DNA of 64,000 bases, from the NCBI GenBank assembly GCA_028554755.1, contig JAPTOF010000004.1, forward strand, positions 6,741,001 through 6,805,000, written 5' to 3'. Of this stretch, positions 26,201-33,407 are shown one piece after another. Made by a program: the position numbers and the translations under genes. The notes beneath the pieces were generated by a model, which saw only the letters and a program-made list of their open reading frames with translations, had not been told where the DNA came from and did no database searches. Within the stretch, counting starts at the first letter, position 1; each line of letters begins with the position of its first letter. The stretch is from Cordia subcordata. Taxonomy: Eukaryota; Streptophyta; Magnoliopsida; Boraginales; Cordiaceae.

Positions 26201-26913
26201 CCTAGTTAGCTAAACCATAGAGCAATTAATGGCATATACAAGCGTAGAGCTAACTCTCAGAGCTTGTTCCATTGGGTTTGTCATGCTTTATTCTTTCATA
26301 ATCCGAACAGTTTGTTGAGTACTTTTCTCATTGTTTGGTTAAGACCAAAAAATGTCATCTAGTTTCATGCTCTTGCAGGCATGGTTGGCTTACTTTTGGA
26401 GGCGAGCGAAAAATCATGGTTTAGAACCTGACATTGTAGATGAGCGATTGCAGTTCTGGATCAGCCAAGGTGATCGGCCACCTACATCACATGATGCAGT
26501 TGATGGTTCTCTTCTCCCCCTCTCTCTATATTTCTGCTTGTTTTAGTCAAGAAAAGCTCATATAATCCTGCATTTGTCTGCAAAATGCCTCCCTTCAATG
26601 CAAGACATCAGTCTTTAAATCTTTTTTGTCTTACTACTATCTCTTCTTAAGACAGTACTCTTTTAAGTTTTATGTCTCGTCACTCTCCTAAGTTTTTACC
26701 AACAACTGAGAGTATGGATGATGCCAATCTTATAATCTCTGAGCATTTCTTGATTTGTTGTTAAATTTCGTATTATTTGTCCTCCACATTACAGTTGAGC
26801 GCGGGCTTATGGAGCTCAGGAAATTGGCTCTTGAAATCAAGTTGTGGGAAGCATCTCGCAAATTGATTGATCGGGACTCAAACCAGAAAACAATGACGGA
26901 CCTTGAATCTTGA
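2238..26913 (+). CDS. SCD2: SCD2-like coiled-coil protein (trafficking/cytokinesis), 17 coding exons, 674 aa
   Basis: Exons: 2238-2549, 3107-3672, 4124-4199, 4523-4564, 4672-4734, 4899-4948, 5028-5055, 7427-7501, 7619-7729, 7797-7857, 8190-8303, 8422-8543, 23479-23548, 24035-24082, 25063-25103, 26379-26505, 26795-26913. All phases join, giving 2025 nt. The start ATG follows an acceptor and opens [11 protein letters not shown]. Residues 1-104 are Ser-rich with an acidic DDDDMDDD patch. Residues 105-290 are Ser/Pro/Ala-rich with a degenerate repeat around [10 protein letters not shown]. Residues about 319-440 are heptad-like coiled coil, followed by a conserved tail with [15 protein letters not shown] (448-462) and [14 protein letters not shown] (about 594-607). 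I recognise this as SCD2, which in Arabidopsis works with SCD1 in clathrin-linked traffic and cell-plate formation; that role is family knowledge. Intron 6 is GC-AG. Intron 12 is enlarged to 14.9 kb by transposons yet keeps good splice sites. Poly(A)-like AATAAATA occurs near 27253. Confidence 0.88.
4949..5027 (+). other. GC-AG intron (coding intron 6 of SCD2-like gene)
   Basis: The exon ends TTGAGCAG and is followed by GCAAGC rather than GT. The acceptor is CCTGTAG at 5027. Joining AG|G keeps the coiled-coil frame (LLSR then KEAALQQRE). AG|GCAAG is the usual form of the rare GC donor recognised by the major spliceosome. No GT donor nearby keeps the frame. Confidence 0.75.
5056..7426 (+). other. 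Coding intron 7 of the SCD2-like gene (2.4 kb), no exon seen
   Basis: The flanking exons encode KEAALQQRE and [12 protein letters not shown], which form one continuous coiled-coil segment, so nothing is missing between them. Open frames inside (for example 5469-5729 and 6909-7142) have no recognisable domain and plain intron composition. I found no transposon ends here. Confidence 0.6.
8641..9320. repeat. Degenerate tandem repeat, three copies, about 127-bp unit
   Basis: The pattern ATAAGATTTTAGT(C/A)AAA, then AGTAGG, then GCTTCTCTTGAAATATG and TCTGATTT(T/C)AGGG starts near 8655, 9067 and 9200. The last two copies are adjacent; the first is separated by about 300 bp. The third copy ends just before the copia insertion at 9360. 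Not coding. Confidence 0.7.
9360..9611 (+). repeat. 5' LTR of copia element 1
   Basis: 252 bp, TG...CA ends. It differs from the 3' copy by many scattered substitutions and an indel near the CT-rich 3' end, so the insertion is not recent. A TATAAATA-like box (CTATAAATACC, about 9535) may have been the element's promoter. Confidence 0.9.
9985..13414 (+). pseudogene. Copia gag-pol remnant (gag, zinc knuckle, protease, integrase, RT)
   Basis: The reading starts near ATG 9985 (MAEFPDLPP) and shifts frame near 10020. Gag (UBN2-type) is open at about 10025-10695 and includes [13 protein letters not shown] zinc-knuckle-like segment [15 protein letters not shown] (about 10845-10890) has lost its last Cys. 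The protease motif region reads [11 protein letters not shown], so the expected D-S/T-G-A is broken. The integrase zinc region (WHARLRHL...[11 protein letters not shown]) lies near 11420-11550, and the core begins FLDDFSRYY followed by a stop. RT around 12870-13345 retains [29 protein letters not shown] and YIDDIII, interrupted by stops. Sequence stops at 13414 where the gypsy LTR begins. Confidence 0.87.
13415..15430 (-). repeat. Presumed 3' LTR of the gypsy element (about 2 kb)
   Basis: Non-coding sequence between the TGTCAC end at 13415 and the stop after the chromodomain near 15440. A degenerate copy of the usual post-stop motif (GAGGATGAGACTTTCT on the - strand) supports the inner border near 15430. 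It contains a CA/TA microsatellite at about 14450-14490. No second LTR copy exists in the window, so the inner edge is an estimate. Confidence 0.55.
18352..19476 (-). mobile_element. Small non-autonomous LTR element, copy 1 (TRIM-like), inside gypsy pol
   Basis: LTRs at 18352-18682 and 19134-19476; on the - strand they run TGTTGAAGAATATTTTAG...TTTTCCACA. The internal part is 451 bp without coding. On the - strand the 5' LTR is followed directly by TGGTACCAGAGT, close to the initiator-Met tRNA primer site, and the 3' LTR is preceded by TTTGAGAGGGGG, a polypurine tract. Target repeats are TAACC (18347-18351) and CAACC (19477-19481), one mismatch. Removing the element restores the gypsy KGC/GY frame. 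Small size and no gag/pol suggest a TRIM/SMART-type element mobilised in trans. Confidence 0.88.
18930..19012. repeat. GGATTT/GGACTT hexamer array inside the small LTR element
   Basis: About a dozen consecutive 6-bp units of the form GGA(T/C)TT with variants such as GGATCT and GGATGT. A shorter version of the array is present at the same place in copy 2 (about 22215-22265), so copy number differs between family members. Confidence 0.75.
19622..19785 (+). pseudogene. Copia RNase H C-terminal tail (element 1, after the nested block)
   Basis: The frame reads [31 protein letters not shown] and [13 protein letters not shown], the standard end of copia pol, then a stop. About 55 bp later comes the purine tract and 3' LTR. 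It is the continuation of the pol reading that stops at 13414, with a missing part between. Confidence 0.9.
19844..20109 (+). repeat. 3' LTR of copia element 1
   Basis: 266 bp, same ends as the 5' copy. Longer than the 5' LTR because of extra sequence before the CTCTCT tract. Followed by the target repeat ATAGA at 20110. Confidence 0.9.
21630..22736 (-). mobile_element. Small non-autonomous LTR element, copy 2 (TRIM-like), inside the LINE
   Basis: Same family as 18352-19476. LTRs at 21630-21960 and 22445-22736; the latter has lost about 40 bp. On the - strand the LTR end CACA is followed by TAGTATCAGAGCC, a primer-site variant, and the other LTR is preceded by TTTGAGAAGGAG. Internal sequence carries the shortened hexamer array. 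No clear 5-bp target repeat was found (TTGAT versus AACAC). LINE reading resumes on both sides. Confidence 0.85.
22361..22456. repeat. 48-bp tandem duplication covering the LTR junction and primer site
   Basis: GGGAAGCA(G/A)GCCACCAGGA begins at 22361 and again at 22409. Each copy includes CTCTGATACTATGTGAAAAAT, that is, primer site plus the first bases of the LTR. Only copy 2 of the element family has it. Confidence 0.85.
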
Positions 26914-27640
26914 TCTTTACCAGAGCTTCTGGTTTTCTTTGATCTATTTATTTTTCACTTTTTTTCTTTTCGGATTTAGAGCCATTGCTTCATCAAGTAG
27001 GGGAAAAAGCTCTGCTGGACTGATGCTATGCTGCTTCGTTCCTTCCTTTGCGCATTTCGCGTGTATATAATGTTAAATTGTTATCCATTGCTTTTACGTT
27101 GCACATGGAAAATAACAATTTGGGTTTACCCTTGTTTAACCTTTTCTAGAGGCGGATCTTATTTATTTATTTATTCATTTTAGTGAGAGCTATGTTTTAA
27201 CTTTTTCTTTTTCTTTTTTTAAATATGTTTCTACTTAAATTGCATTGCTATCAATAAATATATACTATTAGTTGATTGATTACGGTCAGGTTAATTAAAG
27301 GCAAATCAGCATGAATCACTTAGGTGTTGTTTGGTTCACGGAATAAAATTTTTGGAAATGCAAGATCAGGAAGGTCAGGAATGTTGAATTCTTATGTTTA
27401 GTTTATAGAATAGAAAAATATTTTTGAAAATATCACATTTGTAGTAGTTGAATATTCTCATTAAATTTCCAATTTTCATTCCCATGTGACGGGATGAGAA
27501 TTTTGTATTTTCGAGTTGTTGAAATATGTTAAGCATACTAAAAATACAAAATAATTATATTACCAAGAATAAAATTAATTTTTTTATTATTTTCTTCCTT
27601 TTAACGCATAGATTTGGTCAACACCTCCATGGTCAAATAT
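26914..27640 (+). other. 3'UTR and downstream spacer of the SCD2-like gene
   Basis: The first 150-350 bp after the stop are probably the 3'UTR, with AATAAATA near 27253 as a poly(A) signal candidate. From about 27325 a GTGTTGTTTGGTTCACGG sequence resembles the left end of a PIF- or hAT-type MITE, but no matching right end was found. No gene seen. Confidence 0.45.
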
Positions 27641-28624
27641 TTTTGAGAAATGGCTCAAGAGTCCTGCGAATGTTGCGTCTAAACCAAACATAATAAGTAA
27701 ATACTTTTAGAAATTATTCTTAATTTTTTTGAAAATAATTTAGCATACCAAACAGTTTCAGTAATATTCATGGGAATCACGTATTCAGAAATGTGATTCC
27801 TTGGAATGAAAAGTCATAATTATTCTTAACCGCACGTCCGCTTAATGTTAATGAAAGAATATATTAGGAAAAGACTAAAAGAATTTATTGTCTTAACTAA
27901 CATGAGTTATTCAATATTTATGAATGAAGGGGTATATTAAGAAAAGATTAAACAAAATTTATTATCTTAACATATTAACCATATTTCTTTAAATATGTAA
28001 AAATAAAAGTAGCTTATTTCTGGGAACGAATGTAGTATTTTTTAAGTAAAACATAAACTCCCTCTTTGATGTGAGATATATCTCAAACCCTTTGGTCAAC
28101 TTTCAAAGTTGTAACACTTTTTAAGGTTAAACTAAGTTTTGTAAAAGGAGAAATTATAATTTTTTTTTATCTTTCTCCAGAATTTGAAATAATAAAAATA
28201 ATTTGGTTGGGCCTAATAGGTTAACCGCTTGTTCGGTAGTGCTTATTTGGAATAAGCACCAAAACAGAAAACAACTTCTCGCAATCTTCTATAGAAAATG
28301 TCTATAAGTACTGCCAAGCAAGCACTTAGTTTGCTTCAAGTGCAGCAAGAAACAGAAAATAAAGGAACCATGAAAGATGGGGACTTTGAGTTTTTTTCCC
28401 CTTTGTTCTTCTTTTCTATTTTCTTTAAATATTAAAAAAAATTATATACTCTTACACTTAACAAGCCTGTCAGAATTTTGCGGAGAATCTAGCTATCTCA
28501 ACTATTGAAAGATTGGTCGAGCCTCACTACTTAATTTAAATCTTGAAATATAGTCTTGCTCCAAATATACAAGTGAGTCAGGAGCAAAATTTTCGTCAAA
28601 AAAATATTTGTTGGAGATGTTCTT

Positions 28625-29067
28625 TTACGCAGCATTATTTTCTCTCTCTTCATTGATCCTTTTATCTTCAATTAACATTTTCTCTTCTTCTTCTTCATGT
28701 TTTGCATCTTGCAAAAGTATCACCTCCCTTTTTGTCATTTTCTTTTGAAAATTGACTACAAGTTGTTCAACTTGATAATCACCACTAACTGTTACTTGTT
28801 CTGCCTCGAAGTCTACTTTCACATCTTGAACTCCTGCCAACTCAAAATTGATAGCTTAAGAGGATTGAACTCCAATCATGCTATATCTATGATGAAGTAT
28901 ATTAGCAATCTATACTATGATCATCTACTTGCAAAAAGTTTGCGATAACATCTAATAGTTTCAAAGTATGAGATTCTACTTGGTATTTTCTTCACTCGTT
29001 CTATTATTTTCTTTTTACAACCCGTGCATTTACATCTTATGGAAACTCTAAAAACCGTTGTTTGCAT
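28625..29067 (-). CDS. Small heavy-metal-associated (HMA) domain protein, two exons, 105 aa
   Basis: Exon 1 runs 29067-28980 and exon 2 28854-28625; the 125-bp intron has GT...AG ends and phases match (1 to 1), giving 105 codons plus stop. Exon 1 encodes FRVSIRCKCTGCKKK, the first strand, metal-binding-loop-like CxxC and first helix of an HMA fold. Exon 2 encodes AGVQDVKVDFEAEQVTVSG and LVVNFQKKMTKREV, the second half. The tail is Lys/Glu-rich and has no C-terminal isoprenylation box. HMA proteins bind Cu, Zn or similar ions or act as sensor baits; which applies here is unknown. A short stretch (about PTINFEL) between the halves is longer than usual, so the acceptor may lie a little further in. 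Two broken copies exist at 37149 and 47693. Expression is unproven. Confidence 0.62.
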
Positions 29068-29212
29068 CTAAATCAATGACAATAAACAAAACATTTAGTC
29101 ATAATAAACCAATGGCAATAAATAAAATATTTAGTCATTCAGATCAATACTGCATGGAGGAGCAAATCGTAGAAAAGTTCTGTTTGGATGTTAAACAGTT
29201 CCCACAAGGCCG

Positions 29213-29231
29213 CCCCCCCCCCCCGCCCCCC
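29213..29231. repeat. Poly-C tract
   Basis: A nearly pure run of C interrupted by a single G, very unusual in this AT-rich context and absent from the paralogous positions in units B and C. Confidence 0.85.
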
Positions 29232-29287
29232 AACCCCTCACACCACGCCTAAATATATGGATATTGCCGACTATAGGTATTTTTGTA

Positions 29288-30005
29288 GGGAAAAAGATAT
29301 CTAGGTCTCTTACTTTTAACTATTAGACTAAATAAGTCCCTCAGTTTTTCTTTTTTTCTTCTTAGGTCCTTCTAATTAGTTAAAGTTAAAAAAATATCAT
29401 TTTTGTCCTTAATGAGGCAAATGACATGATAAATTCTAATATTTCTTAACTTTTTTTAATTTTTGCATTATTTATTAACCACTTGGATTCACAAAAAATT
29501 TTAATATTATTTTTATTTTTATTTATTCTTTACATTATTCCTCATGGAGATGATGTTGCAACCAATTGGTGCCATCTAACTTGACGAGTTGCTTTTTCAA
29601 GTTTTGTTAAGACATTAACTGCTAGAATAGATAAAGCAAATGATTAGCCTAGTGTGCTTTCGCATAACTTGTACCATATCTTTGTTCTAATAAATTATAT
29701 TAAGTCCCTGCTTTTATAATTTGTTGGTTTGTTCTAATAAATTATATTAGGCCCATATATTGTATAATTCGTTAGTTTGGTTAATGCAAAATGTGTATAA
29801 TTTATTTTTAATGTAAAAAAATAAATAAAAAATAAAAAATGTCAGTTTTTTTGCAAATCAAAATGGTGAATAAATAATGAAAAAATAAAAAAATTAAGAG
29901 ATATTAGAATTTACATGTCATTTGCCTCTGGGAAGAGAAAGAGAAAAATTGAAAGACCTATTTGGTCTAATGGTTAAAGCCAAGAAACTTAAATTTCTTT
30001 TTTCC
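29288..30005. mobile_element. Non-autonomous Mutator-like element (MULE) A, 10-bp TSD
   Basis: Ends GGGAAAAAGATATCTAGG and (reverse complement) GGAAAAAAGAAATTTAAG. The terminal inverted repeats extend over roughly 150-200 bp (CTTACTTTTAACTATTAGAC... against GTCTAATGGTTAAAGCCAAG). TATTTTTGTA flanks both sides (29278-29287, 30006-30015). The empty site is readable in units B and C as TATTTTTGTACAGCC. Long inverted repeats with a 9-10 bp target duplication define MULEs. No transposase. Confidence 0.85.
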
Positions 30006-30015
30006 TATTTTTGTA

Positions 30016-31782
30016 CAGCCTGGGGCATTTAACTTTGCTGACCTCATCGTTTCGAAAATCGATTTACTTGCTGAGCAGAGGGGAAAAAAAAAAAAACAGA
30101 AAAGGACAATACGAAATTGTTCCTAATGTCAAGAGGTGTATGTGTAAATCATCTAATTAACCTTTGAATTTAGACGCAGAAGCCAGCAACTGCTGCAGCT
30201 TCCACGCACTGCTATAAACTTTTTCTTTAGTATTCTGGTATATTTATAGGGTCACTAGTTATAATGACTCTCAGACATTAAAGAGGAAAGAAAACTTTAA
30301 TTAGAGAAATCAATATTAGCATGCGCAAGAGAGATCAGATAGATTTGTTCTTTTTATTAGCTCCATAAATAATTTTTGTTTCAGGATTCATACCCAATAA
30401 TCGCATAAGGTCAGAATTTAAACGTTAATTATAGTGACAAAGTGGCGATATTATCTTACAAATAGGAAGAAATTAATAAAAAATTCTTCATGATGAACAC
30501 AAGTTATTAAATGGAATTCCACGCGAAAGATCTTGAGGGTTATGCTATCTCTAAATTAATTTAATATGCTATCTCTGCTTTAATTTAATCTCTTTGCGAT
30601 TTGAACATTTAAAGTAATAGAAATAGTGCCTTCGTAGTCAATTATGCTTTGTGGAAAACTTGCCGGTAAGAGTTTTAGTGGGATACAACATTGAATTAGT
30701 CTACAAGGGTTGAATTCATGTTCATTATTTTTTTTCTCTTTTTTCTTTTGATGTGGAATTAATTCATGTCCAATGCAATGATTTGACTAAAATATCTATT
30801 AATTCCACATGGACCCACTTCCATAGGAGAGTTTGACAAGCCAACCTAAAAATCTATTAATTTTCCTAAATTTTCTATTTGATTCGGTACAATGGACTGA
30901 AAAGATATATAATATAGATTATGCTTAAGTTAATCAAAGTACAAGATAAGTATAGTCACACCGGTTTAATGTCAAATACTACATGCTAACTTGAATTCAA
31001 AGGCAAATTATGATGCCATATAATATATTTGAGTGAAATCGACCACATTCAATGTAAACTTTAATTGAAGGGCAAAAATGTATTATGATTGCATGGAGTG
31101 ATAAAATATTACATACATAACGTGGTTTTGTATTAGATATATAAGATTATTCGTGAATTGACTATTATAGCGATGGAAAAGATATAAGATCTACATTTAT
31201 ATTATAGACATGTTAAAAGATAAACTTATAATAGATTCCTTTTTTGGCATTTCACAAAAAAAATACAAAATATTATCACTCTGGGTTAGAGTTGTGAGGA
31301 AAATTTGTTAGTTTGACAATATAATGTTCAATTTTTTAGAGAAGTTATCTTCTAATTTTCTATTCCATTTATGGTTTAACGACAAAATTTGACAAACTTT
31401 GTCATCAGTGGTCCTTTATTATTAGTAAATCAAAATAATTTTATGAAATAACCTTTTAATATTACTTAAAAAATAAATTATATAAAATCTGAAATCAATA
31501 TGATAGAATACTAGCATTCAAGTAAGAATGTCAACAAATACAATTCCAGCAGATTAATCAATAATTTCAATTACTAGAATGTTATTACGTGTTTCCCGTT
31601 CTCCTTTGGCTTTCTAGATGCATTCAAAAATAAGAAAATATTGTTTGATTGTTGTCATCATCCTTATCCTTTGAATTTTCTTTCGTGTATATGTCAAACA
31701 AAGACTTATTCTTTCGTACATATGTTAAAAAAAAAAGACTTAGACTTTACTTTAATCACGTCTGTTCTGTTAAGAAGCTTCC
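30016..31782. other. Spacer and promoter region upstream of BBE-like gene 1
   Basis: AT-rich non-coding DNA with close parallels upstream of the other BBE-like copies (about 39050-41690, 49200-50500 with 55230-56400, and 61440-63830). Shared blocks include GGGTT(G/A)GAATTCATGTTC, GAATTCAAGGGCAAATT-type repeats and CTTTCGTGTATATGTCAAACAAAGACTT close to the gene. No gene seen. Confidence 0.6.
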
Positions 31783-31790
31783 TATAAGTA
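31783..31790 (+). promoter_or_regulatory. Candidate TATA box of BBE-like gene 1
   Basis: TATAAGTA lies 53 bp before the ATG within a block conserved among the copies. At the equivalent place gene 2 has CATAAGTA, gene 4 TATAAAG and copy 5 TATAACTA. Spacing would give a leader of about 20-25 bases, short but possible. Confidence 0.45.
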
Positions 31791-31835
31791 TAGACATATT
31801 TTCCATTACCACTTACAAGATCATCCTCAAGAGAA

Positions 31836-33407
31836 ATGAGAACTTTGAGCATCTCATTGCTTTCATTTTGCCTATTAATTCTTTACCATTTTTCATGGGT
31901 AACTTCAGCTGCCAGACATGATCATTCTAGTAAAGGTTTTCTTCAATGTTTATACCTTCAATCTCAGAACCAAACCTCAATCTTTAATGTCACATATACT
32001 CCGAAAGATAGTTCGTATTCATCTGTTCTGAACTCCACCATTCGCAATCTGAGATTCACATTGCCTTCAACCCCTAAACCTTTGGCCATTATTATACCAT
32101 TATATGAATATCAAATTCAGCCAGTCATCTATTGTTCCAAAGAACATGGTCTGCAAATCCGAGTTCGGAGTGGTGGGCATGACCATGAAGGACTTTCCTA
32201 TACATCCGAAGTTCCATTTATCATCATTGACTTGATCAACCTTAAATCAATCGATGTTGATATTGCAAGCAGCACTGCATGGGTTCAACCTGGGGCAACA
32301 ATTGAAGAACTCTATAATAAAATTGCTGAGAAAAGTCGAACCCTAGGCTTTCCAGCAGCCATATGCGCCACGGTTGGTCTTGGTGGACATTTCAGCGGGG
32401 GAGGATATGGCGCTATGCTAAGGAAACACGGCCTTGCTGCTGATCATGTCGTTGATGCACGCTTGGTTGACTCGAGTGGCAGAATTCTTGATAGAAACTC
32501 CATGGGTGAGGATGTCTTCTGGGCTATCAGAGGAGGTGGAGGTGGCAGTTTTGGAATCGTCCTTGCATGGAAAATAGAGTTAGTATCAGTTCCACAAAAT
32601 GTGACTGTATTCGCATTGCAAAAAACCTTAGAGCACAACGCAACACAGTTTATCCATCGTTGGCAATATGTTGCACATAAATTTCATGAAGACTTATTCC
32701 TTTGGATTGCCATACAAAAAGTAAACTCTAGCGAAAGTGGTGACTTGACGATTCAAGCCACATTTTCATCGTTATTCCTTGGTGGGGTAGACAGACTGCT
32801 TCCTTTGATGCAAGAAAGTTTCCCAGAATTGGGTTTGGCGAAAGAAGATTGCACAGAAATGAGCTGGGTTGAATCTACTGCATACTTTGCAGCAAGTGTT
32901 GGACAATCAAGGCGATATTACAAAGGAAAATCAGACTATGTGAAGGAGCCAATTCCCTTCGAAGCAATTGAAGGCATATGGAGACTGCTTTTTGACGAGA
33001 AAGCCGCAGATCCTTCGCTACTTTTGGTACCCTACGGTGGAAAAATGGAGGAGATTTCAGAATCAGCCTTGCCTTTTCCTCACAGAGCTGGAAACTTGTT
33101 TATGATCAACTATGGGGTTTACTGGGATGAAGAAGGAAAAACAGCATCTCAAAGGCATATAAATTGGATCAGAAGGCTCTACAAATACATGACTCCTTAT
33201 GTCTCTAAGAACCCAAGAGCTGCATACGTCAACTACAGAGACCTTGATTTGGGAGTCAACAATGACATAGGCAATACAAGCTATGCACAAGCAAGTATTT
33301 GGGGCACCAAATATTTCAACAACAACTTCCACAGATTGGCTCAAGCGAAGACCATGGTTGATCCTTCCAACTTCTTCAGACATGAGCAGAGTATTCCATT
33401 AATTTGA
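31836..33407 (+). CDS. Berberine bridge enzyme-like FAD oxidoreductase 1 (523 aa, intact)
   Basis: A single-exon gene of usual family length. Residues 1-25 form a signal peptide (MRTLSISLLSFCLLILYHFS). Cys38 and Cys100 fit the conserved N-terminal disulfide. The FAD-binding domain has RVRSGGHDHEGLSY with His115 as the 8-alpha attachment site, and CATVGLGGHFSGGGYG with Cys177 as the second (6-S-cysteinyl) site, so bicovalent flavin is predicted. WAIRGGGGGSFGIVLAWK (229-246) completes the fold. The C-terminal BBE segment has YVNYRDLDLG (464-473) and DPSNFFRHEQSIPLI. Seven N-glycosylation sequons are visible (for example Asn45, 51, 66, 255, 268, 297, 480). The protein should enter the secretory pathway. 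Relatives oxidise alkaloids, cannabinoids, monolignols or oligosaccharides; the substrate here cannot be told. It is the only copy in the window with no visible lesion. Confidence 0.93.
   Translation: MRTLSISLLSFCLLILYHFSWVTSAARHDHSSKGFLQCLYLQSQNQTSIFNVTYTPKDSSYSSVLNSTIRNLRFTLPSTPKPLAIIIPLYEYQIQPVIYCSKEHGLQIRVRSGGHDHEGLSYTSEVPFIIIDLINLKSIDVDIASSTAWVQPGATIEELYNKIAEKSRTLGFPAAICATVGLGGHFSGGGYGAMLRKHGLAADHVVDARLVDSSGRILDRNSMGEDVFWAIRGGGGGSFGIVLAWKIELVSVPQNVTVFALQKTLEHNATQFIHRWQYVAHKFHEDLFLWIAIQKVNSSESGDLTIQATFSSLFLGGVDRLLPLMQESFPELGLAKEDCTEMSWVESTAYFAASVGQSRRYYKGKSDYVKEPIPFEAIEGIWRLLFDEKAADPSLLLVPYGGKMEEISESALPFPHRAGNLFMINYGVYWDEEGKTASQRHINWIRRLYKYMTPYVSKNPRAAYVNYRDLDLGVNNDIGNTSYAQASIWGTKYFNNNFHRLAQAKTMVDPSNFFRHEQSIPLI

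Noticed and set aside
27325..27830. MITE starting GTGTTGTTTGG downstream of SCD2
   Set aside because: Only one end is recognisable; without a matching right end or target duplication it is not called as an element.
33063..33383. Antisense open frames under the BBE-like genes (also 42931-43245 and 58420-58707)
   Set aside because: They recur at the same place in each copy simply because the sense sequence is conserved; no independent start or domain support.
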